From Pachyseris speciosa (lineage: Eukaryota > Cnidaria > Anthozoa > Scleractinia > Pachyseridae): a DNA stretch of 64,000 bases. This document shows, in pieces, positions 49,645 to 61,134 of this stretch (the stretch's first letter is position 1; each line of letters begins with the position of its first letter). Location of the stretch: assembly GCA_016490735.1 (NCBI GenBank), contig JAEMWC010000652.1, positions 396,001 to 460,000 of the forward strand, in the 5' to 3' direction. The position numbers and the translations under genes are program-made. Under the pieces are notes generated by a model. It did no database searches, was not told the DNA's origin, and saw nothing but the letters and a program-made list of their open reading frames with translations.

Positions 49645-51300
49645 CACCTGGTATTTCACTGGTGTTTGTATAATAAAAGGAAAATTAACTATACTGAGAA
49701 AATGCAAATATAGTCGTCATCTCGAGCCAACGTATTGCCAAAACTTTGACAACAGTCCATATAAGGCAGAAAATATCATTGCAAAATGATAACTTTTTCA
49801 GATTTCATCGCCCTGGAAACTGACCGAAACTGCCAATTTTCACTTTTATGACTGTTTATTCTCTTTGAAAACCAAAATCGCCCTCGGACAACACCAAAAT
49901 TCACGCAACTTTGTCTTGAAGTTTTTAAGACAAAAATTCCTATTGAAGTTAAAAGTCTACATGGTCAGCAAACTTCGACTTCACTTCTTGCAATTTGTTC
50001 CACTTTTTCTGCTCACTTCTTTAGCGCGACGTGGTTAATGCTATTTGATTTCAGTTGCTCTCACGGTCTGTAATTTTCACGTTTGTGACCCAGAGGAATT
50101 CTGGTATATTCTTGCCTAACAGCAGCATGGAAGACTGCCAATTTCCATTTCACATATTTTTTATAAGTGTCGAGCCACCCGGTCCTGCTGGCAAAATATT
50201 TCACCGATTGCATTATTTACAAGTCAAAACTCGCCAAAGTTGCCTTGCGAGGTCGCGGAATCCACTCAAAGAACGGCTAGGAACACAACTTCCCTTCGCG
50301 AATCGCCATAAGTCGATCGAGCAATTTTGGCGGCCCACTTCGTGTGACATTGCTTCTCACCTCTGTTGTCTTCCAGAGGATTGCCTCTACCCACCAATCC
50401 AGCTTTATGATGCCAGGTAGGGGGCTTCTAAGGTGAAAAATGGCTCAAATAACACACTTATAAGAGCTGCATTTGATCGCTTATAGCAAGCGACAGCTGG
50501 CGTGACAGGCGTTACAGGAAAGACAGAGCCTTCGGTTTTGTGGACCAGCAAAATCTCGATGATAACCCCTTATATGGAATAATGACATGGACTTGACTTC
50601 CAACCCTCGAGAATTGCCAAAAAACAGGTCAAAAGCAGCGGACAAGAATGAGTTAAGATCTCAGGGTCCACCCCCACCCTTCGCATTAAAGAGGGTTGAG
50701 ATTTCAGTCCAGCTAAGATTTGCCATGTAATCGAGTCTCTAGTGTTCTACCTACTAAACTACAGGTTCAGAAAAAATGGCGAGTTGGTAATCCTTTGAAG
50801 ACACAATTCACAATGTATCCGTGGAAGACGACTTGATGCAAGCAGAATGATGATGCATGTATCGTGTAAGTGAGCTGTGGATTTAATATATAAGTGACTT
50901 TTCAAAAGAGTTAGTTAAAAGGCCGAGAGCTGAAAGTTGCTTGTATGCAAAATACTGCGAGAAGAACGAATAAAAAAGGTGAATTCGTCGTGAACATCTA
51001 ATCCATATTCATAACCAATGATAACGCTACTGCAAAGCCTATATGGCTCTTCTTTGCCGTCTGGTCAAAGACTAACGTAACGTAACTGAAGATCAACGAA
51101 AATATTTTCGAGGAACGTCATGGAGAAAAAGCAGTAAGGATGATGCAATACTTTTGTCTGATTGGTTTCCTTGCTCCCAAGGAACATCACGTGATGTGTG
51201 ACAGACGGACGGAGAAACTCGATGACTATATTGTGAGCTACCAAAGGTAGTCCACACAAAAAATGAAACAGTATTTGAAGTATTTTCTAAACAAAAAGCT
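49645..51300. other. Intergenic
   Basis: A 121-codon + frame at 50055-50420 has no recognisable domain and lies among repeat-like sequence. Nothing firm was seen. Confidence 0.35.
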
Positions 51301-51303
51301 AAA

Positions 51304-51372
51304 TGCACCGGCTGGGAATCGAATCCGGGTTTCCCGCGTGGCAGGCGAGAATTCTACCACTGAACCAATTTT
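51304..51372 (-). pseudogene. tRNA-Gly (GCC) pseudogene
   Basis: On the minus strand TGGTTCAGTGGTAGAATTCT, CGCCTGCCACGCGGG and TTCGATTCC match a nuclear tRNA-Gly(GCC). The 5' acceptor strand is replaced by a poly-A run, so it cannot pair with CCGGTGC, and the T stem has two mismatches. Confidence 0.7.
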
Positions 51373-51601
51373 TTTTTTCTGTAGCATCGTTCTAATGACA
51401 AGAAGTTTCATAGACAGACTGAATCACTCATATTACTTCACATAAATTAAAACTCCGTTTTCGACATAAGAGTTATTTGCATCAGAAATCTGTCGTTCTC
51501 GTAATGATCTGGTTTCAAATTAATGTTTTCCTCGCGTGACATAATGAAAAGGGCAGCACATTTGGTTGTGTTGATTAATGACAAACTGCTATCTCGTCCA
51601 A

Positions 51602-51671
51602 GGGGGCATAGCTCAGTGGTACAGCATTCGACTGCAGATCGAGAGGTCACCGGTGTAATCCAGTTGCCCCC
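51602..51671 (+). pseudogene. tRNA-Cys (GCA) pseudogene
   Basis: It has the same start GGGGGCATAGCTCAGTGGT and the ACTGCAGATCGAGAGG anticodon arm as the intact copy at 46016. The D stem has a mismatch, the T loop is TGTAATC, and one base of the T stem is deleted. TTTTT follows directly. Confidence 0.75.
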
Positions 51672-51679
51672 TTTTTACT

Positions 51680-53850
51680 TGCTTTATTCTTCTTTAATAC
51701 TATGGAAATCATTTTGATGTTTGGTGGAGGGGTCATCCTATCAAAACGGGATCATTTTTAGTGGAAAGCTTTTCTAATGTTGTTTCCGAAGACTATTTCT
51801 TTTTAGAAATTTAAGGAGTAGGTCAGGAAATAGCAGATTAGATATTTGGTCAATAATTTCCAGACACACAGGCGAGGAGCTGTTGGAAGCCCTTCAATCT
51901 GCTAAAATTTTGTGACATCCATTGGAAGATTTCTTCCCAAAAAGCCTTTACAATTCCAGAAGATAAGGATGAGATTATCGTACGCAAAAGGAACAACTGT
52001 TAATTTGTTTAAATCCTATTTTAAGGAGAAAGTCGATTGTATCCAACCCTCGTTCTGTGTAGTAGAATGATTTCAGACTCTTCTAAGCTTCTCTCGTACA
52101 TAAAAAGGGCAACCGATAAGCATCTTCCAACTAAAAGTGGATATTGCAAGTATTTCCCCTTGATATAACCATTTCTCTTTCAATTGCTTGTTATTGGGAC
52201 GGAAGCTCTCTCTTGAATGAAAAACCGATAAAGCTGTTTAAGACCGGACAGCCTCAATGACACCTTTTGGACATGGCCTATTAACATCCGACGAACAGAA
52301 GCTCTTAAAGTATTTCAATGCGGACACAACTTTATAGTATATTCGCGGTAGTTAGTGTTAATTTTGAATTTCGCTGTAATTGCAACATAGCTCAGAAAAT
52401 TTTGCTCATTGTCCAACAGATCTCTAACTGTTTTCACACCTGCATCGAACCACGACTTGTAAAAAAGGGTTCATTTCTGTTTCTTAACTGAGTTATCCCA
52501 GATTCGGGTGAAAACAAACTCCAAATTCTTATTTCTATAGTTTAGATTAGGCGCGATGCAGAGATCAGTACTGAGTCGTAGTTTCAGTAGCTTTATTACT
52601 TTAGCTCTCAATTCTAAGTACTTTCTATTCCTAAAAAGAAACTCTGTCAATTAAGCTATTTTATGCTTTGTGCAGCCTATCCTTTCCATCACAGGCTAAA
52701 AACGTTCTGAGCCTAAAACAAAAGAAAGTTATTTTAACATTCCATTGCATAAAATATTAAGGTTATTAAAAAACCCACAGATTCCCCTGTTTTCAGCCGA
52801 GATGAATTCACGTCAATGCTTGCCCTTACAGAAATTAAGAATCACCATCCGGGCCCCAGTCGTTCAAAGAGCGGATAGCTTTATCCTCGTGAAACTGACT
52901 TGTCCGCTGTATGACGTTCTCTGCTCTTTGAAAAACCGGGTCAAGATGAATTATAACACTTGCAGGTGTACATGTTAAAATAAGGTAAAGATGAGGATAC
53001 ATTGTTAGAGGAGTTTCAGTATGGCCTCGATAATGAATGCTAAGAAGATAGTTACAGTGGCTTACCTTCCTCATTTCCCTAACTTAGTATTCAGTGTGTC
53101 TTTACTTTGTTAACTGGAGGAAGGCTTAGGGATGTAAGTAAAGAAAACTACTATGTTTTTACTTACCTGTTTTCCAGATCAATACAAGTTAGATTTGGCT
53201 TAACATTCATCCTCAACAACTGCAAATAAAATTTTAATAAAAATTATTGTCTATTCTCAATGTGTAGGAGACCATTTTACAAGTTTCTATTCAGTCGAGT
53301 TAAAACTCAAACAATTCATGGACCGAAACTACGACAAAGGGGGACAGCGTACGGATTCCTGTAAGTTCCGTGCGAACGCGTTTCCTCCCTTTGTTCCGTT
53401 TTTTCATTGCCCTTATTTATGGCGTTCCCAAATGGCGTTGTTCGACAAACGCACCAGCATACGAAACAATCAAATTGAACATGAAGAGCCAAGCAAGAAA
53501 GAAATCAAAATCGATTGATAGGTTGATTGATTGATTTGATATATAAGCACTTAGGAAATTCATTCACTGAGGCACAAAAAGAGGACACGAAGTCATTTAC
53601 AACGTAGACCTCCAGTGGTTAGACAGCGAATCATCGGAAATACGTGAATTGGCACAAATATTCGTAACACAGGCTAAGTGCAGCTAACTTATAATTACAA
53701 CAACAAACAGGTGGCGAACCTTCAAAAACTATGACAAAATAGTTGAACTGAAATAAATTCTGCTCTTCTTTAAACCATATACTTAACTTCAGCACATGCA
53801 TATTAAAACGAAAAGCAAAAATACAATTGGTAACAAGTTTTCGAAAGCAA
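51680..53850. other. Intergenic
   Basis: No gene was recognised. The stretch at 52845-52890 (GGGCCCCAGTCGTTCAAAG) looks like a dispersed repeat end, but its limits were not found. Confidence 0.35.
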
Positions 53851-53856
53851 AGTTAG

Positions 53857-54106
53857 TCACCTAGATTTAAACACACACGTACTTGGCTCAATTGTTGTCG
53901 TTACTATACTCGGGCCCTGGCCTCTTAAAGCCTGTGCTTGACTTATCCACGAAGGCTTGTATGAGCCCGTGTACCCTGCCAGGGCGAACGAACTACGGTA
54001 CTGCAGGTCTATTGGAGCTGATGCGCCCAGTCTTTCAATTAGCTTATCAACGACCGGTCCCCCATGCACTGACGCCTCGTCTTGAACAGCGACTAGGACG
54101 ATCATA
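53857..54106 (-). CDS. PANDER/ILEI gene: last exon
   Basis: The acceptor TTTAATATGCAG (minus strand) completes the split Asp codon from the previous exon. The frame MIVLVAVQDEASVHGGP runs to TGA at 53857-53859 and includes KLIERLGASAPIDLQYRSSF and KPSWISQAQALRGQGPS. Confidence 0.85.
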
Positions 54107-55719
54107 CTGCATATTAAAATAAATTTCGCATTGATATTTTCTTACATAATTGCTTCGATCTTGAGTTATTTGCGCCATTACTGACACAAGGAAGAGGAAT
54201 ATACCATTACAACGGAGACGTTCTGGTCGTCATCCAAGGTGGTCGCAGAATTTCCTACAAAAGACCTATAAAGGGTTTGGGTTTTCACTTTAAGTATTCT
54301 GTTACACTTTTAAAACAAGGACTTAAAATTTACGGGGAGCAGCAGGGGAGCAGCAGGGGAGCAGCAGGGTTGGCGTAGTGGTGAGAGCGCTCGCCTTCCA
54401 CCAATGTGGCCCGGGTTCGATTCCCGTACTCGGCGTCATAAGTGGGCTGAGTTTGTTGGTTCTCTACTCTGATCCGAGAGGTTTTTCTCCGGGTACTCCG
54501 GTTTTCCCCTCTCCCCAAAAATCAACATTTCATTTGATTTATTACAGTTGATTTGATTTAGTCTCCCCAATTAGTAGAGCATCTGTGCTTGGCTAAATAG
54601 ATTTGAGACTTAAATAAAGTGATTATTATTATTAATATTATTATTATTACGTTATCATCAGTGTTACTTAACTTAACCCAACATACACAAGATTCAAAAC
54701 TCTTACTCGTCCGGCAAGTTATTCAGGTAGTTTGCTGCACTTATACCGAGGCTCGAGAATTTATGGGTTTCAAATCCTCTGGTTTCCAGGAATAAACCTG
54801 AAGAATAGAATAGAAACAAAATTGCTAAATATCTACAGGAATAGTCAACAAATTGATGAACTACTGGAAATGATTGATTTTCAAACCAATTGATTTGATG
54901 GGACTATGTGAGGCCGAAACGTTTCAAGGACCGAGTGACGAATCCCACTGATTGGCTGAATGAATGATTGGTTGATTGACTATAGACAGATAGGGAATGA
55001 CCACATCGTCATCCCAGAGGTCACTCTATAAATGTTTGGCACGCTTTTAATTTGAAACTCTCGCATACCGCTCGCACAACGCTATTTTTAATTTTAAAAC
55101 ACGCGTTATAACATCAAGCGTCCTTATAACTGATGAAGGCTTAGGAGTTAACCGAAACTCCTTAAAGAACCACCTATGTATTACAAGTCAGTGACAAAAA
55201 TTAACTATTTTCAATGATTCCATCTCCTGACTACAGCTATTCCATATTTAAGATACAATAGATTAGTTGGTTGGTTGATGGATTGATGGATAATTATACA
55301 AGAGATTTAAGGAACATAAATAAATAAACGACCTAGCGATTAAACAAACATTACAAACAAAGGAAATGACGAGAGAACCACATACTAATCATAGCGACTC
55401 AGAAATGTGCCAACAAATGAGCAAATGAATGAACGGCCGGAGGAACGAACAGACGAAAGAACGGACAGACGTTTCGTGATACATTCGGTTAAAGAAAAGA
55501 TTCTTTCCTCTTGCCTTGTTAGTAGTGTCAATTCAACAACACAAGATCTGCAACAAACGAACTACATAATTATACCTTCTTGGGAGAAGATGGCCACATT
55601 AAATCCTCTTTGGTAGACCGAATATTCTATGTCGTTAACCTTTATGTAGCCTCTACCGCAGCCTGTTCTACCCGGATCCTCGCATCCCTCACTACGAAGT
55701 GAAACATTCATTTGAACTC
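53857..55719 (-). CDS. PANDER/ILEI (FAM3-like) domain protein, 5' end missing
   Basis: Three minus-strand exons, 55719-55576, 54797-54707 and 54106-53857, join in phase. The frame reads RGYIKVNDIEYSVYQRGFNV, ETRGFETHKFSSLGISAANY, LNNLPDDMIVLVAVQDEAS and IDLQYRSSFALAGYTGS. This order (Y-kVNg, RGfNvvv, FDTh, AA-L-n-lP, v-vaVqDeAs, fRgSyaLvGy) is characteristic of the ILEI/PANDER lectin-like fold of the FAM3 family, typically secreted or in glycosylated surface proteins. The exons give about 161 residues. The frame opens mid-domain at VQMNVSLRSEGC, so at least one upstream exon, with a signal peptide or a longer extracellular protein, is missing. Ligand and role are unknown. Confidence 0.82.
54334..54366. 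repeat. 11-bp tandem triplicate at the SINE 5' edge
   Basis: GGGGAGCAGCA occurs three times in a row and runs into the SINE start. Confidence 0.85.
54369..54651 (+). mobile_element. tRNA-derived SINE in a PANDER-like gene intron
   Basis: GTTGGCGTAGTGGTGAGAGC (A-box region) and GGGTTCGATTCCCG (B-box) form a tRNA-like head. The body contains CTCCGGGTACTCCGGTTTTC and ends in (ATT)n. It is the sister copy of the antisense SINE at 38173-38537. Relative to the host gene it lies in antisense. Confidence 0.87.
54707..54797 (-). CDS. PANDER/ILEI gene: middle exon
   Basis: Acceptor CTATTCTTCAG and donor GTAAGA (minus strand). The frame LFLETRGFETHKFSSLGISA then NYLNNLPD starts in phase 1 and ends in phase 2, matching both neighbours. 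Confidence 0.85.
55130..55158 (+). other. Hammerhead-like core motif
   Basis: CTGATGA is followed after 16 bases by GAAAC, with short flanking complementarity (GG...CC). It has the same arrangement as at 11112-11143. It may be a Penelope-type repeat remnant; catalytic folding is unproven. Confidence 0.3.
55576..55719 (-). CDS. PANDER/ILEI gene: first exon found
   Basis: Acceptor TTCCTGAATAG and donor GTATAA (minus strand). The frame NVSLRSEGCEDPGRTGCG then RGYIKVNDIEYSVYQRGFNV starts in phase 1 and ends in phase 1. The start codon lies in an upstream exon that was not located. Confidence 0.82.
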
Positions 55720-56069
55720 CTATTCAGGAAGAAAAGAAAGAAGCGATTTTGTTAATACAGAAATATTGCTAAATACATTGCAAAATACAACATTGTCGAT
55801 ATTCTCACTGAATGGTAAGAAAAATGATGGGGAATGTAAGAAAACTGAAATAATTTAGCAATGCTGTAACTCTGTTATTTCGATCGGAGTTACGTATTGA
55901 AAGCGTCAAGAAAACTGACTCACACAGAAGCAACAACAACATTAATATTACTGACTTACAAAATGAGGACCATAGTTTCTTATGGTACGATACATTAAAA
56001 AGATATGCAAGTCATGCCATTTTCATTTAACTAATATTGGTAAGATAAGAACATATTTGGATCGGGAAT

Positions 56070-56580
56070 GTACTCATCAGAAGCAATTACTTCATGTTTT
56101 CGTGAAGTTACTACCAACTTGGATAATTGTAATGCGATTCTGTAAGGTCTACCTAAGTTTCTCTTAAAGCGCCTACAGCTAGTTCAGAATAGGGCAGCGC
56201 GTATTGTAACATTCACCAAGACGCATGAACATATAACACCTAGCTTAATAGACTTGCATTGGTTGCCGGTTTAACACCGTTATTAGATATAAAATTTTAT
56301 TGTTAGTGTATAAGGCTATCAATGGTTTTTCCCCAAGTTATATATCCAATTTACTCAGTTTTTGTAACAGTTCTTACTCTTTGCGTTCTTGCTCGAATAC
56401 GTTACTTCATGTTCCGAGATCTAAGCTTAAGTGTTATGATGATCGAAGATTTTCCATTGCAGGACCTAAATTATGGAACAGCATACCAGTTTTTTTTTAA
56501 GGAATGCTAAGTCTTTGAATTCCTTTAAAAAACAATTAAAGACCTATTTATTTCATCAGGCTTTTCATTAATTTGTGAAT
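56070..56580 (+). mobile_element. LINE reverse transcriptase C-terminal fragment
   Basis: Broken + frames read TTNLDNCNAIL, LLKRLQLVQNRAARIVTFTK, HITPSLIDLHWLPV, ILLLVYKAINGFSPSYISNL, SIAGPKLWNSIPVFF and SFKKQLKTYLFHQAFH. This is the classic tail of CR1/L2-type reverse transcriptases. Stops and frameshifts make it dead. Confidence 0.85.
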
Positions 56581-56809
56581 AGATTTTTTTTATTTTTCAC
56601 ATTTATATATGCATTTACATATGTAGATATATTTATGCGTTTGGCTATTTATTTGGTATTCTTGTTACTATTAGTACTACTATTCATATGCCTACTGTTG
56701 TAATTTAATTGTATCTCAATGCATTTTACTAATATTGTAAAACGCCTAGAACAGCTAGTGATATAGACGAAAATCGACCGGTAGATGCATCAGATATTAA
56801 AAAGCAAGT

Positions 56810-57540
56810 GAGGTGTTTTTCGGGGTTGTTACGAGCTATGAGATAATTAAAATTTAAGTTGGAAAGGGAAGTAAAATAAAAAGTTACGTTAAATCATATT
56901 TTCCATGTTCAGCTGTTCAAAACTGTAACTTGTGAGTAAAACTTTTAATTTTGTCTAGAAAAACCAACGTTAGACTGAAAAAAGTGAAAAATCACAAAAA
57001 AATCTGCCATGTCGGATGACGTCATAGGCCCCAGCGGCGCAATTTGTATATGTGACCCATAATATGAACCAAGTCGTGTATACGAAATAACAGGCTATCT
57101 ATTGACAGTATAGCCTTTTCAAAGTATCTTAACCCAACGAAAACCCAGGCGAGGGGTTCCTTCCCCCCCCCCCCACCCTTGTACCACGGTGGGGTTATGA
57201 GTTTGCTTGTACGTCCAAGGGTTAAAAGCGTTGCAATTAAGGAGAAAAGGGACGAATTCGGCGAAGTGCACTCACTAAAATCGCCATTTTTAAATACTCA
57301 TAGGTTAATTCCTTAAGATTAAATAGCGGATTTTTCTAGTTTCAGGGCTAATTTACAACGTTGTGCTAAAACTAAGAAAATGCAACCAGAACAACCTAGA
57401 CTTTTTGCTTAGAAACTTCTAGTATGGGTATGTCTCCCCTAAACATAGTTTTGTCGTGTAAATTCGAGTACAAAAAGTTGCAGATTTTGCTCTTGAAAAA
57501 CCGATGTTTAAAATTCGCGCGCGTTCAGAGTCAAGTCTTT
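56810..57540. other. Intergenic
   Basis: A poly-C tract at 57164-57174 stands out. No coding or repeat structure was recognised. Confidence 0.4.
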
Positions 57541-57544
57541 TGTC

Positions 57545-57990
57545 TCACAGAATAACAATGGTTTCCTTGAATAAACAATAAGCAGCAAACGAGTCTATTG
57601 TAATGATGACGGTTGGTGTTCGCTGGATCTCTGCTGGCAGGTTTGGAAACAAGAACCGGATCACGTCATGGCGAATTCCTATCGATTCTTCATATTGAAG
57701 AAGAATTTTCATTCCCCTTTCTCGGGCTTCCTCTACAAGAATCGGGTCTGGATCAGGACTTTCGAAGGCCTCGATCATCTCGGCTGGCAAGTGGGCTTTG
57801 GTTCCCTAGTGTTCTGAATGGAAGAGTATCCCTGCCACTTCACTATGAATACAGGCTTGCCGTTTTGGATCCTTTTGGTGATTATACTTTCTCCTTGAAA
57901 TACACCAAGAACCTCGGGTTTTGAATCACATATTGCCCTGGCGCGTGGAATTACGACGCTGCAGTCAAGGCTACTCCTTTGAACTCGCTC
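57545..57990 (-). pseudogene. Chromodomain reading frame with one frameshift
   Basis: The minus-strand frame contains ITKRIQNGKPVFIVKWQGYS, then NTREPKP, a chromodomain core (family: I-dkRi-nGk-eYlVKW-GY, NTWEP) with Trp changed to Arg in the last motif. A +1 shift near 57790 moves to the frame HLPAEMIEAFESPDPDPILV, ending at the stop at 57545. Without the shift this would be one protein of about 150 residues. It could be the remnant of a chromodomain-bearing transposable element or a retrocopy. No other domain is visible beside it. Confidence 0.55.
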
Positions 57991-57999
57991 TTATTATTC

Positions 58000-59590
58000 A
58001 TTCCTTTTAATTATCATACAAAATTTTCCAGAATCCCTTGAGGCTATTTTTTTTTTCAAGCTTTATTATTTTGGCAATTTATACCTAGAGGTGTGTCACA
58101 CCAGGTTTTAAAGATTACAGTTGCCATAAAATATCTGTTAACTCAAAGCTAGGGTAATGACGTTATCAGTCCCACGACTATTCCTGAAATAGCGTTTGAG
58201 GTCCCATTTCTGTGGGGCTTATATAAATGACCACTTGACGTCTGGCAGTTAAAGGGACGATGCAGATGAGCGAGAAATTTGGAGGACTAGGTTGAGTGCC
58301 TCGTACACTCAACGTTACTTTATACGAAATCGCGAATTTGAGAGAAAGTAAGGTTCAACCTGACAATTTTGGATATGACCAGAAGCAGGGCATTACATCA
58401 CCCGTCAGGTGGTCTGAGGGTGTGAAATATTTTAGTTTGTTTAAAGTACATTAGTCTTCATAAAATAACAAGGTTTGGCCTTGTTACTCTAAACATCTTC
58501 ACATTGTGCCGTGTGTGAGTAATTATACCTCCGTTTTCTAAACATAAGCGAAGAAAAAATGGACCGCAAGGTTAGAGATTGCGGAAACTGAACGATTTTG
58601 CGAGTTTAAATCGAAACGGTGACTTTGTTTTACAGCCTTGAACTATTATTTTGTGAGACAACTGTTTGCTTTAAAAATAGAGGTCCAACCTTCGTAAATA
58701 ATGGAGGCCATCACGGGAAAATCTCGCTGTTTGGCCGTCATCTTGCTTTTACACTTTTCTGTTATTTTGTCTTTCGAGCTGCACCGAAATGTTCTGTCGA
58801 CAGCCGGGACTAAGTGTAATTTCAGAAATTCCTGAAACGGATTTTCATGGCAACAACTCTCAAAGAGTTTCCAAGATTTGGACAAACAAGAAAATAAGAA
58901 AATTGATATTTGGGCAGATCATATGGAGAAAATGCTTCATTAGTGCACCGTATCTCCCCACAGAACGTATGCATTGGGTTCCCCCCTGATTCATCCAAGC
59001 GTTTGGCGCAAGGCGACGGTACATCGTCAAAGTACTCTTCGATGCGATTTTGGACAATTTCAACCTTAAAATTACTATTGCCTTGGTTCTTACGAATGAA
59101 TCAGAGATGAAGAGCTCTATTTAGCTGTGATTAGAGAGACGCTGCCTTTAATTTACGGCAATTTTGAGTTGATGCGAGTCGTCATCACAATTCATGACTC
59201 TGGCAGTCAGTTGCGTGAAAAGTCTGACGAAGTGCTGATCCCAGAAGAATAAAAGAACATTCTTTCAAGCCTCAATCTTTGGAGTTGACTGCTGTCGAGC
59301 CAAGAAATGTTTGAGAATGTGTATAAACAAGCTGGTTGAGTCATGCAGTTCAAGAATCGAATGACAACATGGATATTTTAAGGCAGGAGTTAGCCTGTTA
59401 AGCGGCATTTAAGCTATTGCTATTCTAAGAACAGTACGCTTGTTTTTAATTTTCAATAAGAAAATGTTTGAATTTGATCGATCAATGACAAGATTACATT
59501 GGGAATAAACTCTGTTCACTGAACCGCATGAGTTTTAAGCTTTTACCCGGAGGTGCAGCTTTATCCCAAATATAATTGAATCCCGAATCA
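58000..59590. other. Intergenic
   Basis: Several overlapping short frames on both strands (58619-59110) have no motif or splice evidence. Confidence 0.35.
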
Positions 59591-59606
59591 GATTTTACAG
59601 ACTGTG

Positions 59607-59820
59607 TTATGATTAGCTCCGACAGCAATGGAAAATCGTTGTGATAGTACCGAGCGAGTTTATTCAAGAATTTATCCGGACAGCGTATGTAGTGATGAAT
59701 CCCGTACTTTTATTTAGTTTTAGATTAGTTTCGATAGAAACAGAAACTCGCGTTGTGATAGTACCAAGGGAATTTGTCAATGAATTTGGTCGAGTGAACA
59801 GCTTCATGGAAGAACTATAA
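59607..59820 (+). other. Short coding-like frame with an internal repeat
   Basis: An open frame reads KIVVIVPSEFIQEF and, after 34 more codons, RVVIVPREFVNEFGRVNSFM before TAA. The two VVIVP-EF blocks are repeats of each other, and a third diverged version is at 62585-62650. It is either a decayed repeat-derived ORF or an exon of an unknown gene. Confidence 0.35.
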
Positions 59821-60315
59821 AGGTTATGACAGACATAGTTAATATAAGAAAATGGTTATGAAGCTCGGCAAACATCAAAGCAACAAAACAATGAGGCCAA
59901 GATTTATGTTGAAAGGCCCATGACCGTGCAAATCTTTTGTTTTGCACTCATGTACTATGCATGAATTACATATTAATTGCAATGTTCCTATTGGTTAGCT
60001 GCATGAACACGCGTAACCACCTATTGTTTAATGTGCACGGTCAACCCCTAAAATAGAAAACATATAACAAAAAACTCTGCTAGGTTTCATAACCATTTCC
60101 CTCTACTAACTATGTGACAGAAAACCAGTTTCTCACTGCTGACTTGCATGTAACATTTTACCATTTGTTGTTGTTTGATAATCACCAGTCAACCTCCCTC
60201 AGTTGTCCACTTACATTGATCAGTTTTAAACAATTTTGTTTTGTTTATTTTAAGATCTCAGCACAGCATTTCTTGAATTACTTTATTTTGTGGCCTTTAT
60301 TCTCCTTTCACTTTA

Positions 60316-60464
60316 TAGGTGGTTTTTACGTTACGTCATCGCCGCCATGCTGGTGGACGTAGACAATAGATCCCTCATTAGCTCCTTTTGTTCGTCCACC
60401 AGCAGTTGTTCATTTCACCGTTGTTATCTGTGTCTCCAGAGATTGGCTGCAAACCACCTTTATG
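60316..60464. mobile_element. MITE, about 150 bp, carrying a CRE/YY1-like module
   Basis: The ends TATAGGTGGTTTTTACG and CTGCAAACCACCTTTA are inverted repeats. Inside, TTACGTCATCGCCGCCATG is followed by GCTGGTGGACG, which pairs with CGTCCACCAGC at about 60400. The TTACGTCATC-CCGCCATG module also occurs at 10690. Confidence 0.65.
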
Positions 60465-61134
60465 TGCAAGTTTTCCTTTGAAAATATTTGTTCTGTGCAA
60501 AGAGCACCTGAAAATGACAACATTTCCATATGTGCCACTATTTCCATATGTGCAACTGACTCTAGCTGAACAGTGAATGTTTGCATGAAAGCAAATGTTG
60601 ATGTGGCAGTGGTCTGTTATGTGTATGACACAACAAAGGAAAATATATCTGACAATGTTTCATTACCATAAAAACTCACGACTGATGCCTGCAGTTTCAT
60701 AAGCAATGTAATAGGTCTGTACAGTGCATTGCACAATATTAACTACAAACATGCTTGGAATATGTGGACACAGCCACATATGAATATAAGCTTAATTTGT
60801 AATTGTTAGCAGGCGTTAAGTATCTGAGTTGACAGCTCTTGTCAAATTTTTAGCAATTATCCTGCACCTTTTGATAGCAAAATGTTTTAACCACATGCCT
60901 GATAGCTGATTCATTTATGACAAGCTTAAATTGCTTACCTAGCTTCTTTCATTCCTTTTACCTGGAGGTGTAGCTTTAGTTAGCGATGAGTCCTGAATAT
61001 ACTTTTTTAACTTGTAGATTTTGTTTTCCCAATGTAGACCATGTGATCTTACCAAGGGGATTTGCCTTTTGTCTTTTTCATAAATTATGCGTACATATGT
61101 ACGTGAATAATGCGAAATTTCAAAGAAACAGTTC

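Noticed and set aside
50055..50420. 121-codon + frame
   Set aside because: No domain recognised and adjacent to dispersed repeats; not enough to call a gene.
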